Of a stretch of 64,000 nucleotides of DNA, positions 18,283 to 26,982 are shown in pieces. The stretch lies in NCBI RefSeq assembly GCF_017526105.1, contig NZ_CP071839.1:62001-126000 (forward strand), read 5' to 3'. The stretch comes from Streptomyces cyanogenus. GTDB taxonomy: Bacteria > Actinomycetota > Actinomycetes > Streptomycetales > Streptomycetaceae. How positions within the stretch are numbered: the first letter of the stretch is position 1; the number at the start of each line of letters is the position of its first letter. The notes beneath the pieces were generated by a model. It saw only the letters and a list, made by a program, of their open reading frames with translations, was not told where the DNA came from and ran no database searches. A program made the translations under genes and the position numbers.

Positions 18283-19344
18283 ATGAGGCTCGTCGGAGTC
18301 GCAGCACGACGGATCTGGACGGTGGAACTGCGTTCACGGGCAGGCCGGCCCGACCTCGTGTGCGCGCACTGCACCGCGCCTGCGTCTCGGTTCGAGGCTG
18401 CGTCTGCCCGGTCCGCCGCCTTGGCCCATCTGGCCCGTCATGCGCGGGCGGATGTGCTGCCGGAGCATCTGCGTACCTGCCAGTGCGGGATGCGGGAGTG
18501 CCGGTGGCATCCCCGCCATCGAGGCTGTGCCGGTCCGGTGTTACTTGTCCTCACGTGCGACCCGAGCGGCCGTACCTGGCGCCTGGCCGACACTTGTGCT
18601 GCGTGCGCGGCGGTGACACACCACAGCGCCGTCGTCCCGGAAACACGGTTCGGTAGGCCACAAGCCTGCGCACCGTCCGCACCTACCCCCGGTGCTCTCC
18701 TCGGCGGATCTGAAGAGCGAACGCGAGTCAGGGAGACACTCACCTACCTCGCCACTGCCCTGCCGCGGTTCACATCACCGGCCGCACGCCTGCTCGCTGT
18801 GCAGTGCGCTCTGCGCGCCGACAGCCGCGGGTATGTCCGTCTACCCGCAGGCCTGTTGCGCAGCATGCGTCTATGCGGACGCAGGGAGGTGTGGGAGGAG
18901 CTGGCCCACGGACTGTGGCTTCGGCCGCCTGATCTGAGGGCCACACCGGTGTCGGTGCGCCTTCTTGATGCCACCGTGCGAGAACAGGTCCCGGGCCGGC
19001 CCGCACGGTGTCGGGCCGCCCATTGGGCTCTGCATCCGGCTCCTCCATCCCTTCCTGTCGCCGCTCCTGCCGCGCTTCACCTGAGCGCTCTCGTTCTTGC
19101 CGTGCACACCAGCAAGGGCACCGCGCACACCGATATGGCGGCGCTGACCCGACTGGGAGGGCACACGCCTCAGCAGACTGCGGAACTCCTCGACCGGCTG
19201 GTCGCCCTCCACGCACTGACGGCCTGGCACCACGACCGGGCCAGCAACGAGGTGTTCTGGCGGCTGCCGTCGCATGACCACCGTACCGGTGGCATGGCAG
19301 GACTGACAGCGAGCAGCGGCGCCCGCCAGACATACGTCTCATAG
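18283..19344 (+). CDS. Conserved zinc-knuckle protein with C-terminal winged-helix-like part
   Basis: 353 residues from ATG 18283, with AGGAGG 11 bases upstream. The N-terminal third is Cys-rich: CAHCTAP, a CQCGMRECRWHPRHRGC block and CAAC, suggesting one or two zinc sites. The C-terminal half is helical with an AALTRLGGHTPQQTAELLDRL stretch that resembles a helix-turn-helix. I recall this protein type as a recurring hypothetical in Streptomyces mobile regions, often beside an XRE repressor. It is probably controlled by the three operators upstream. A DNA-binding or transfer-related role is possible but not shown. Confidence 0.65.
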   Translation: MRLVGVAARRIWTVELRSRAGRPDLVCAHCTAPASRFEAASARSAALAHLARHARADVLPEHLRTCQCGMRECRWHPRHRGCAGPVLLVLTCDPSGRTWRLADTCAACAAVTHHSAVVPETRFGRPQACAPSAPTPGALLGGSEERTRVRETLTYLATALPRFTSPAARLLAVQCALRADSRGYVRLPAGLLRSMRLCGRREVWEELAHGLWLRPPDLRATPVSVRLLDATVREQVPGRPARCRAAHWALHPAPPSLPVAAPAALHLSALVLAVHTSKGTAHTDMAALTRLGGHTPQQTAELLDRLVALHALTAWHHDRASNEVFWRLPSHDHRTGGMAGLTASSGARQTYVS

Positions 19345-19459
19345 CGGCGAAGGGTATGGCGCCCGTATCATCGCCTCTCCCCCGGTCGATCGGAAATGGC
19401 CTTCTGGCTCGATTCTTCTCCACCGGAATCTGACGGAGCGGGCAGTAGAGGAGCACGAG

Positions 19460-20098
19460 ATGTCCGAAGGCACTGTGAATGGCACGGAGTTGACGTCGCA
19501 GTACTTCAACCAGGTGACTGGCGACCTCGAACGCAACACCAAGGAACAGGAACGCATCACGGCGGAGATCGCCGCGTTGCAGCAGCAGTTGGCTGCCCTG
19601 CAGCACGACCACACGGTTCTCGAAGCCATGCGGCAGGCGCTCGGGGCACCGGCCGGCGGCGCAGACGGAATCCCTGCACCGGTTGTCTCGGCCGTTCCTT
19701 CGCCCCGAAAGAAGGCTTCTGCTGCCTCCGGCGGACGTCGGCAGGCCCGCAAGGGTGCGGCTGCGCCTCCCAAGAACGTGAAGCGGCCGCGCAAGAAGGC
19801 GGCAGCCGGAGAGCCGGCCGTCAAGTCGGCGCGGCCCTCCCTGGTCACGCTCATCGACCAGCACCTGGCCGGTCAGAGCGAGCCGCGTTCAGCGGCGGAG
19901 ATTGCCGCCGCGCTCAGCCAGGGGCACCCCAACCGGGACATTCAGACGAAGGTTGTGCGCACCACTTTGGAAAATCTCGTGGCCCGCAGCAGGGTTCAGC
20001 GCACCAAGCAGGGCAGTGCCGTCTTCTACACCGGCCTTGGCGCGACAGAGCCGTCTGCATTGCGTGAGGCCGAGGCGCCGTCCGGCGCTGTCGAATGA
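19460..20098 (+). CDS. Coiled-coil, Lys/Ala-rich protein with winged-helix-like C-terminus
   Basis: 212 residues from ATG 19460 with AGGAG seven bases upstream. Residues about 20-65 form a coiled coil (EQERITAEIAALQQQLAALQ). Residues 80-125 are rich in Lys, Arg, Ala and Pro (KKAAAGEP, RPRKKA) like histone H1-type tails. The last 85 residues (LVTLIDQHL then SAAEIAAAL, VVRTTLENLVARSRVQRTKQG, VFYTGL) look like a winged helix. The combination points to a small DNA-binding protein, nucleoid- or regulator-like. It follows the gene at 18283 by 115 bases and may share its promoter. Function unknown. Confidence 0.65.
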   Translation: MSEGTVNGTELTSQYFNQVTGDLERNTKEQERITAEIAALQQQLAALQHDHTVLEAMRQALGAPAGGADGIPAPVVSAVPSPRKKASAASGGRRQARKGAAAPPKNVKRPRKKAAAGEPAVKSARPSLVTLIDQHLAGQSEPRSAAEIAAALSQGHPNRDIQTKVVRTTLENLVARSRVQRTKQGSAVFYTGLGATEPSALREAEAPSGAVE

Positions 20099-20272
20099 CG
20101 GCCAGCATAGCGCTTTGCCGTCGATGGCCGCTTTGCATGGTCTTCGGAGTTCCGCGTAATCGCCCCTTTCCTCGAGCGCTGCGTCTGCCGCCTGACAGTG
20201 TCTGAGGGGCAAGGTCGGGCAAGGGTTGGGTGCTGCTGTCGCCTGTGGATTGCCGCTTCGCCTGCGGCGGTG

Positions 20273-21385
20273 TCAGGACGCGGGCCCAGCGACCTCTTCA
20301 ATCATGTGGAGGACGCGTGCACTGGAGATGTCATCGAGGGAGACGGTCTGCGGCCAGGCCTGGTCGTGGGCTGTGTCTGCGCACGGGACCGGAGGGCAGC
20401 CGTTACTGCGTATCTGCTGTTTGAGGTAGCGGCCGAAGGCCCACGCATCCTGCGCTGCGGAAAACCGCCAGCGAGCTAGTGGGCGCCATGCGCGACGGGT
20501 GGGGTGCAGATGACGTCGACCGGTCTGAGTCACCCCCCAGCCTAGGGTGCGGGAGTCGTCGTGGACCACGAGGTAGAAGTCGCCGGGTTCTACAGGGCTG
20601 ATGCCCTGTTGCGCGCAGACCGGGCAACCTTGATGGTGGCCGGGCAGGGCTTCGGGAACAGGCGCCGAGTCGCTGTCACAGGTAATGCACCGGCTCTTCC
20701 AGGGCGCATCAGCCCGTCCGGGGTAGGGGTCGAGCGGGGAGAGGCCCTGGGAAAGCATGCAGGCGACGGCTTGCTCCTCGTCGAGGCCGCCGCGGGTGGG
20801 GAACTGAGTGGCACGGCATGCCCAGCACTGGTGTCCGTGCACGCGGACAAAGGCGAGTGTCGGGGTGCTGTGATGGCCGCAGTTGACGCATCTGACAAGC
20901 CAGGGGCGTAGTTGCTGGCCGGGATAGGGGGTCAGCGGTTCAAGACCTGCTGCCAACATGGTCGCAGTGGCTGTGGCGGCGCTTAGGCTGCGGCCTCCGC
21001 AGTTACTACACCGGGCCCGTCCGTTGCGGACGTGTGTGAGGCGTTTGGTCTTGACGGCGGCGCACTGGGCGCACCGCGACCGCCAGGCCTTGGCTGCTCC
21101 TGGGTAGGGTTCCAGTGGCAACCAGCCGTGTTGTTCCATTGTGGCTGCGGCCTTGGTGCCGTCCAGCATGAGCTTGTCGGCGAGTTTACGCGAGCGGCAC
21201 TTGCCCCGGCAGACGCCGGTGCCCTTGTTGACGACGTCGTTGTACCGCGGGGCGTTGACCTGGCCGCAGTGCAGGCACTCGCACCGCCAGGGGAGTTGTG
21301 TCCCGGGGAAGGCTTCGAGGGGACGCGCACCGCGTGCCAGGAACTCTCGGACGGCTTCGGGCTCTGTGATTCTGCGTGGTGGCAT
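20273..21385 (-). CDS. Multi-zinc-ribbon protein with C-terminal GIY-YIG-like region
   Basis: 370 residues from ATG 21385 with GGGGGAG upstream. At least four repeats share PLEPYPG...W...C..C plus a distal C..C pair (for example PYPGAAKAWRSRCAQC and CSNCGG), each a probable zinc ribbon; short helices lie between. The last 100 residues begin FYLVVHDDSRTLGWGVTQTG and continue with an H-T-R-AWRPLARWRF pattern, which resembles the compact GIY-YIG-like or Vsr-like domains attached to such ribbons. The usual catalytic tyrosine-glycine motif is altered, so activity is uncertain. Probably a nucleic-acid-binding protein. No operon partner is visible; a 0.7 kb regulatory-looking region lies upstream. 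Confidence 0.65.
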   Translation of the reverse strand: MPPRRITEPEAVREFLARGARPLEAFPGTQLPWRCECLHCGQVNAPRYNDVVNKGTGVCRGKCRSRKLADKLMLDGTKAAATMEQHGWLPLEPYPGAAKAWRSRCAQCAAVKTKRLTHVRNGRARCSNCGGRSLSAATATATMLAAGLEPLTPYPGQQLRPWLVRCVNCGHHSTPTLAFVRVHGHQCWACRATQFPTRGGLDEEQAVACMLSQGLSPLDPYPGRADAPWKSRCITCDSDSAPVPEALPGHHQGCPVCAQQGISPVEPGDFYLVVHDDSRTLGWGVTQTGRRHLHPTRRAWRPLARWRFSAAQDAWAFGRYLKQQIRSNGCPPVPCADTAHDQAWPQTVSLDDISSARVLHMIEEVAGPAS

Positions 21386-21650
21386 GCACTCCCCCGGTTG
21401 GTGCTAGCTGCCCTTGAGGGCCGACGCGTCGTCGTCCGCCCGTTCAGTGCTGTCCCATTGTGGCGATCGCTGCCCGTAGGTGTGCCAGTTCGGCTCGAAT
21501 GCATCAGAACGAGGGTTGTGGGCTCCTGATTTGCGTCGGGGGTACGCGGCCGCGTGGATCCGAGGTGTGCGACGCTCGGAGCTGGGAGTTACCCGGGGCA
21601 ACCAGAGTCCGGCGTCACGGATGGACGTGTCACGGAGCCTCCATTTTTTG

Positions 21651-21668
21651 CATCTGCACGTGCAGATG
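21651..21668. promoter_or_regulatory. Perfect 18-base palindrome
   Basis: CATCTGCACGTGCAGATG, fully symmetric. It contains the half-sites TCTGCAC and GTGCAGA seen in the 18.1 kb operators but in the opposite order. Confidence 0.5.
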
Positions 21669-21822
21669 AACGGAGGGACATCCTCCGGTCCATGCGATGT
21701 CACTCGACCGAGGGAACAGGGGTGAGGTCTTGATGACGGCTGATCCGGAACACCTCGTGTGCCTGAAGTCCAGCATTGATCGATTATTTTCATGAACTGC
21801 ACGATCGATTACATAAATGAGC

Positions 21823-22070
21823 GGTTAGCGACCGCCTTCAGGGCAGGGCCGGACTGCTTTTCTTGAGAGCGGAGAATCGACCCACCGAACGGGTTTCTTG
21901 ACAGCTTCGTTTCCCATCTCGGGAACCCGGCGGACTGATAAGTTGCCGTGACGAAGGGGAGGATGAACGGGTATCTTCCTGTACCGGCCACCCGCATACG
22001 GGCGGGCCCTGGTGGTGGTGCAACACCTCCAGGGCCCTGGCGCGGACAACCACAAGAAAGGTCGCTAACC
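21823..22070. repeat. Inverted pair of an 11-base sequence
   Basis: GGTTAGCGACC at 21823-21833 and its exact reverse complement GGTCGCTAACC at 22060-22070 enclose 226 bases. The right copy ends three bases before an ATG at 22073. The enclosed segment has a strong local inverted repeat (ggccctgg ... ccagggcc). Role unknown. Confidence 0.5.
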
Positions 22071-22162
22071 ATATGATTGTCCGTCTTTACGGGGTGCTGC
22101 AGTGCGCGTCCCCGCGACGCGAAAATACCATTTCGCGCCCTCGTATTCCAGGAAACGCCTGC

Positions 22163-22318
22163 GTGAGCGCCCTGGAGGTGTACCTGCGGCTGTACGTCGT
22201 CATCGTGATCATCGTGGTCACAGCGCCGGTTCGGGACTGGGGTGTGGAGTGGCAGATGTGGGCGGCCATCGGTCTGACGGCTTGCTTGCACGTCCGCTAC
22301 CTGCGTCTGCGGTTCTGA
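22163..22318 (+). CDS. Small two-helix membrane protein
   Basis: 51 residues from GTG 22163, with AGGAAA upstream. Two hydrophobic helices are visible: YLRLYVVIVIIVVTAPV and MWAAIGLTACLHV, separated by a short acidic turn (RDWGVEW). A longer form from ATG 22073 is possible, giving 81 residues. Small membrane proteins of this kind occur in phage and plasmid DNA, but I recognise no family. It precedes the zinc-finger gene at 22443 by 124 bases. Confidence 0.5.
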   Translation: MSALEVYLRLYVVIVIIVVTAPVRDWGVEWQMWAAIGLTACLHVRYLRLRF

Positions 22319-22442
22319 CGCCGCCTGCGTGAGCCCCCGGCTCCGGGTTTTACGCACCGTGCTTGCGGCGCGGACCTCCGGGTCTGCGCCGCAAGCACTG
22401 CCCGGGTATCCGACGTCATTGCACAGGAGCAGAGCGATCAGC

Positions 22443-23438
22443 ATGCGGACGCCAGTTCAACGTAAGCACTGCGGTTTTTGCGGGCGCCCTCTCGACCTGC
22501 GGGAGGGCCGCGGGCGGCGGCGGGACTACTGCGACCCCGTCTGCCGCAGCCGGGCCCGGCGGGTCAGGGCCGCCCAGCGGGATCTGCCCCTGTCCATCCC
22601 CAGCGGGATGCGTGCGGCACGCGATCTGTCGGCCCTGGCCGGACGGCTTGTTACGGCGGAGCGGCTGCGGCTGCCGCTGCGCGCTCGGTTCGATCTCGTC
22701 GAGCATCTCCTGCGGCAGGCCGAGCGGTTCGCGGCTGCGGCGGTGCATGAAGCCCGGCAGTCCGGCACCGGCTGGGATGAGGTGGCAGCCGCTGCCGGCA
22801 CGACAGCGGCGCAGGCCAGGGCACAGTGGGACGAGGCAGCCCTCAGGGCGCTGTTCCCCGCACTGCCGTCGTGTGATCGCAGAAGGGCACAGCAGCGCCT
22901 TGCGGACGCGCTGGCGTTTTTGCAGGTGAGCTCGGGCGTGCTGGTCGATGAGGCCGCGGAGCGAGCGGGGGTTTCCCTGCCTTATCTTGCTCAGGTGCTG
23001 GAGGGCAGCTGTCTGCCCGCCTGGCCGGAGGTGTTTACGCTGGCGAGTGTGTTCGGCGGCCGGCCCGAGGATCTGCGGGTGCTGTGGGAGAGCGCATCCG
23101 GCTCGGTGCGGCCTGCGGGCCTGCCGGTCGAGGGGGCAGCCGGCTATCTGGCCGCCGCGCTGCGCGGCTTGTACGTGTCGGCTGGCTCTCCCGGGCTGCC
23201 TCAGCTCAGCACGCAGGCGCTGTTGCCGCCTGAGTGTCTCGACCGGGTGCTGGTCGGCCAGCACGCTCCGCCATGGCCGGCCACCGCGCGCCTGGTGCGC
23301 GCTCTGAGCGGGCGGGTCGAGGACTTCCAGCCGTTGTGGCAGGCAGCGTGCCAGGCGGCCGTCGACCTGCACGGGTCTGCCTCCAGCAGGTATCTGGGGT
23401 GTGCCGGGTGCCGGGGCACCACGCTGGACGCGTCCTGA
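22443..23438 (+). CDS. Conserved Streptomyces protein with N-terminal zinc finger and HTH-like segments
   Basis: 331 residues from ATG 22443 with AGGAG upstream. The N-terminus has a treble-clef-like cluster: CGFCGRPLDLR then YCDPVCRSRARRVRAA, similar to zinc fingers that recognise replication or regulator targets. Two central segments look like helix-turn-helix units (GWDEVAAAAGTTAAQARAQW; DEAAERAGVSLPYLAQVLEG), followed by a region with a repeated GR-ED---LW pattern. A regulator role is likely. Such proteins recur in Streptomyces genomes without assigned function. An upstream frame extension from 22329 lacks these features. Confidence 0.6.
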   Translation: MRTPVQRKHCGFCGRPLDLREGRGRRRDYCDPVCRSRARRVRAAQRDLPLSIPSGMRAARDLSALAGRLVTAERLRLPLRARFDLVEHLLRQAERFAAAAVHEARQSGTGWDEVAAAAGTTAAQARAQWDEAALRALFPALPSCDRRRAQQRLADALAFLQVSSGVLVDEAAERAGVSLPYLAQVLEGSCLPAWPEVFTLASVFGGRPEDLRVLWESASGSVRPAGLPVEGAAGYLAAALRGLYVSAGSPGLPQLSTQALLPPECLDRVLVGQHAPPWPATARLVRALSGRVEDFQPLWQAACQAAVDLHGSASSRYLGCAGCRGTTLDAS

Positions 23439-23645
23439 GTGCGGCAGCCGGACTGGTGATCATTGCCTGGAAGCGGTCGGCATGTCCTTGAGCCGTCCGG
23501 TGCGCTCCAGGGTGCACCGGCGCATTTTCTGGTCTGCGCGTCAGCCAATTTCGTTCCATCCGGTGTTTACCTGCCTCGCGCTTGGATGCCATCATCTGCC
23601 CCCCTACCATGGGTGATTCACCGAGACAGACACCTGGGGGCGTAC

Positions 23646-24458
23646 GTGGCGTTAGTGACGGGAAAACCAGAAAACGCCGGTATTGACGTGAGCACGCCAA
23701 GCGTGGCGCGGATGTACGACTGGCTCCTGGGCGGTGTGGAGAACTATGCCGCCGACCGGCGGGAGTGCGAGAAGCTTCTTCAGATCGCACCGAGCAGCAA
23801 GCTGCTGGCGCGCAACAACCGCGCTTTTCTGCAAAGAGTGGTCAGAGTGCTGGCACAGGACTACGGAATCCGCCAGTTCATCGATCACGGATCGGGACTG
23901 CCCACACAAGACAACGTCCACCAGATCGCACAGCGGACCGACCCGCAGGCCCGGGTCGTCTACATCGACAATGACCCCAGCGTCCTCGCGCATGGCCGCG
24001 CCGCCCTGGAGGAGAACGACAACACCCTCGTCCTCAATGCCGACATGCGCCACACCGACCACATCATGCGGCATCCCGAGGTGCGGCAGCTGATCGACTT
24101 CACTCAGCCCGTCGCTGCCCTGTTCGTGTCCGTACTGCATTGCCTGCCCGACGAGGACCGTCCCGGTGAACTGGTGCGCCGTGTGGCCGAGTACCTGGCA
24201 CCCGGCAGTTTCCTGGTGGTCTGCCAGCTCGTCAGCCACCGCGCCGACGTGCGCCGGCAGGTCACCGAACTGATGCAAGCCGCCACACGCGGCCACTGGG
24301 GCCGTGTGCGGGAACAACACGAAGTCCGGGCCTTCTTCGGCGATTGGGACATCCTCGAACCGGGGCTGGTCGATGTCACACAGTGGCACTCCGGCGACGG
24401 TGTGGCCCGCTCCCAGGGCGAGGAATGGGCGGAGTGGGGCGGCGTCGCCCGGCTGTGA
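23646..24458 (+). CDS. SAM-dependent methyltransferase (DUF574 / Methyltransf_19 type)
   Basis: 270 residues from GTG 23646 with GGGGGC just upstream. The N-terminus has the family signature: TPSVARMYDWLLGGVENYAADR. The SAM site reads FIDHGSGLPTQDN, followed by VVYIDNDPSVLAHGRA and VLNADMR. Near the end, FFGDWDILEPGLVDVTQW is also typical. The family is very common in Streptomyces and its substrate is unknown. The next genes are a DUF5753 regulator (minus strand) and DUF397, a frequent neighbourhood. Soluble, cytoplasmic. Confidence 0.9.
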   Translation: MALVTGKPENAGIDVSTPSVARMYDWLLGGVENYAADRRECEKLLQIAPSSKLLARNNRAFLQRVVRVLAQDYGIRQFIDHGSGLPTQDNVHQIAQRTDPQARVVYIDNDPSVLAHGRAALEENDNTLVLNADMRHTDHIMRHPEVRQLIDFTQPVAALFVSVLHCLPDEDRPGELVRRVAEYLAPGSFLVVCQLVSHRADVRRQVTELMQAATRGHWGRVREQHEVRAFFGDWDILEPGLVDVTQWHSGDGVARSQGEEWAEWGGVARL

Positions 24459-24474
24459 TGAGTCCGGATTCGGT

Positions 24475-25413
24475 CTACGGCGCGAGGTCGCCAGCGAGGG
24501 CCGCGTAGCGGTCTCGCGCCGCCATCAACCGATCACGGCTGTCCCTCATCCGCTCCGAGACCTTGAGAAGGTTGAGGAGCACGTGCCGGTACTGCTCGAC
24601 TTCAGCGGCCCGGCTGAGATACATCGCGCTGTCGATGAGTTCGACATAAACCAGCTCGGACGGCCCCCCATCGCCGAACGTCAGATGCGTGATGGGGTAA
24701 CTGGGGGCAACGCTGGCGCTGCGCTCGAACGGGACGATCCTGATGTTGATTCCGTCGCGCTCGGAGAGCTCGATGAGGTGGTCGAGCTGCTCGCACATCA
24801 CGGAGGCCCCGCCCACCGGCCGTAGCAGGATGGCCTCTTCGAGCATCGCGACAACGCTGGGACGGCGGGCGGTCCAAAGGATCCGCTGGCGGTCGCAGCG
24901 CAGGTCGACCCGCCGCTTGATCTCCTCAGGGCTGGCGCCCGGCAGGCCGTTGGAGACGAGGGCACGCATGTAGCCGGGCGTCTGCAGCAGTCCGGGGACG
25001 ACGTGGTTTTCATAGCAGGTGATTCGGGTGGCTCCGGCTTCGAGTCCGATCAGGCGCTTGAGCCAGTTGGGAGTGACATCACCGTACTTCTGCCACCAGA
25101 CGTTGTCCTTGGCCTGCTGCAACAGTCCCTCGATCTCGTGGGACTGCTCACTTGAGAGCTGGTAGAAGGCAACCAGGTCCCTGACGTCCCGGTCCCGCGG
25201 CGGGCTCTCTCCCCGTTCCAGACGGCTGACTTTGGACACCGATCCGCGAATCACCGCAGCGGCGTCGCGCAACGTCAGATTGCGTTCCGTGCGGGCCTGC
25301 CGCAACGCCTCACCGAGCAGACGAGCCGCGATCTCCGGCCGGGCGCTGTGCCCCGCGATCGGTACGACGGCAGGCTCAGTGCTTGCTTCCCGCGCCGCAG
25401 AACCGTCGGACAT
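24475..25413 (-). CDS. XRE-family regulator with DUF5753 domain
   Basis: 312 residues from ATG 25413. The HTH spans about residues 32-85 (LLGEALRQARTERNLTLRDA, then VSKVSRLERGESPPRDRDV). The rest matches DUF5753: VVPGLLQTPGYMRAL, RVDLRCDRQRIL, MCEQLDHLIEL, and SELVYVELIDSAMYL. This pairs with the DUF397 gene just upstream on the same strand (25501-25746), the standard Streptomyces arrangement in which the two work as a regulator-accessory pair, as known for the WhiJ/BldB type. The target genes are not known. Confidence 0.9.
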   Translation of the reverse strand: MSDGSAAREASTEPAVVPIAGHSARPEIAARLLGEALRQARTERNLTLRDAAAVIRGSVSKVSRLERGESPPRDRDVRDLVAFYQLSSEQSHEIEGLLQQAKDNVWWQKYGDVTPNWLKRLIGLEAGATRITCYENHVVPGLLQTPGYMRALVSNGLPGASPEEIKRRVDLRCDRQRILWTARRPSVVAMLEEAILLRPVGGASVMCEQLDHLIELSERDGINIRIVPFERSASVAPSYPITHLTFGDGGPSELVYVELIDSAMYLSRAAEVEQYRHVLLNLLKVSERMRDSRDRLMAARDRYAALAGDLAP

Positions 25414-25500
25414 GCACGCCCCCCTGCGAGACAGCCTTTGACCCAGGGGTCAGTTTTGCAGACTTGGACTCTGCATGTCCGACGGTTGCCGTCAGAGCAC

Positions 25501-25746
25501 TCAGCCGGTCAGACGGTCGAACTCGCCTGCCTTCACGCCCGCCAGGAACGCGTCCATCTCCTCGGCCGTGTACACCAGCGCCGGCCCCTGCGGATCCCGC
25601 GAGTTACGCATGACCGCCCCTCCGCCGGGCAGAGCCGCCACTTCGACGCAGTTACCGCCCTGTGCACTGCTGAGACTGCTCTTGAACCATGTCACACCCA
25701 GGATTTCGTGGGCTGGCACTCCGTTGCGGTACTGCACTGCTGTCAC
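25501..25746 (-). CDS. DUF397 domain-containing protein
   Basis: 81 residues from GTG 25746, with GGGAAG directly upstream. The DUF397 signature is clear: WFKSSLSSAQGGNCVEVAAL, then VMRNSRDPQGPALVYT and a final AFLAGVKAGEFD. Such proteins are small partners of DUF5753 regulators, and the partner follows on the same strand 87 bases downstream. An in-frame extension to 25986 is Arg/Pro-rich and rejected. Confidence 0.85.
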   Translation of the reverse strand: MTAVQYRNGVPAHEILGVTWFKSSLSSAQGGNCVEVAALPGGGAVMRNSRDPQGPALVYTAEEMDAFLAGVKAGEFDRLTG

Positions 25747-26153
25747 CTTCCCGTCTCGGTCGACGTCTTCTCCCACCGAGCGAGCGCCCGAAGGCCCCGC
25801 CCACGGGCCGCTGCATTGCCGAACCGTGGGAAGTGCAATCCCATATGCAATTGCATGGGGGGTGGGTTGGGAGGATCGTAGCCGCCTTGGCGGTTGTGCG
25901 GTGTCCCCCGAAAGTGGGCTTCGGGCGCGCGCCTTCCACCCCTGCGAGCAGCGGCAACGTTTCAGCGCGCAGGCGCACCTGAACAACTCGGCTCATCGAG
26001 GCGTACGCAGTGATCTTGCGTGGCCGGCGGTGAAAACGATCGAGCCCGCAAGTGGACAGAGGTGTAGGGCGGGCGGCCGCGTCACTGCCCACAAGCCGTG
26101 GCAGTGGGCTTGTGCCGCACAGAGACAGGCGGCGGACCGCGAAGCCTGTGTGC

Positions 26154-26801
26154 TCAGGCGTGCTCGACGATAAGCATCGTGTCAGTTCCCCTGGCATGGC
26201 GGCGAACTGATTCCCGGGATTGGAGCGCTTCGACGGCGAGTTGGTAACCGTTGGATCCATCGTCGCAGGAGGTGAATCCGTCGCGGCGCGTGCGGATGAC
26301 AACGGGTTCGCCCTGGCCTGCGACGGTGTAACCGCGGCCGCGATACCAGCGCATGACTGGGAAGGCGCCGATGCGGACCTTGGCGAGAGCCAGGCGGGTG
26401 CCTTCAGCGCGTGCTGCGTGCTCGGTTTTCTCCAGCAGAGCCGTACCGATGCCGTGCCTGCGGTACGGCTCCGCGACGGCGAGAAGCTCGATCTCCACGA
26501 GCGCATGGACCAGGCTTTTGCGCTGAGTCGGCGGATGTTCCTGGAGCCAGCGGATGGGCGGAGTGGCATACAGCATCCCGGTGATCGTTTCTCCGGTCCT
26601 GGCGATGCGGCACTGGCCTTGGCCGTAGGGCAGCGGCACACGGCCGCCGTGCTCGTCGATGGCCGCAGCCAAAGGCAGAGGCATCGGGGCGTTGCGGAGA
26701 TCGCCGCTGAGCGCAAGGGCTCCCAGGGCTGCTGCGGCTCGGCCGTCTCCTCGAACGGCGAGGGCGATCGAGGCGGGGCCTCCAGGGGCGTGTCCGGTCA
26801 T
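26154..26801 (-). CDS. GNAT-family N-acetyltransferase
   Basis: 215 residues from ATG 26801. The acetyl-CoA site is clear: VEIELLAVAEPYRRHGIGTA, with the R-x-x-G-x-G/A motif in RRHGIGTALLEK (about residues 113-124), and FPVMRWYRGRGYTV as the following strand. The N-terminal 70 residues are atypical. The acceptor substrate is unknown. It stands alone on the minus strand between the DUF397 gene and the possible replication operon. Confidence 0.85.
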   Translation of the reverse strand: MTGHAPGGPASIALAVRGDGRAAAALGALALSGDLRNAPMPLPLAAAIDEHGGRVPLPYGQGQCRIARTGETITGMLYATPPIRWLQEHPPTQRKSLVHALVEIELLAVAEPYRRHGIGTALLEKTEHAARAEGTRLALAKVRIGAFPVMRWYRGRGYTVAGQGEPVVIRTRRDGFTSCDDGSNGYQLAVEALQSRESVRRHARGTDTMLIVEHA

Positions 26802-26982
26802 AGCCGCACCCTACGACGGGCGTCGAGGCCCCTCACCTGGCGCGGAGGTGAGTTTGCCTGAGTGCTGCAGTCTTCTGTCCGCGACAGGGTGCCGCCTGCT
26901 CGGATTCCGGCTGCCTTCGTATGGTCCCCGGCTGAGCTGGGCGGGGGCTGGCTAGGGGCGTTGCGGTCAGCGGGGTCCGGGA

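Larger units (their letters stand above)
21386..22162. other. Long non-coding region with palindromes and repeats
   Basis: About 780 bases without a supported gene and locally AT-richer than the surroundings near 21760-21830. It holds an 18-base palindrome (21651), two direct copies of GATCGATTA (21778 and 21803) and an inverted pair of GGTTAGCGACC (21823 and 22060). Regulatory, replication or recombination use is possible; nothing decides between them. Confidence 0.45.
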
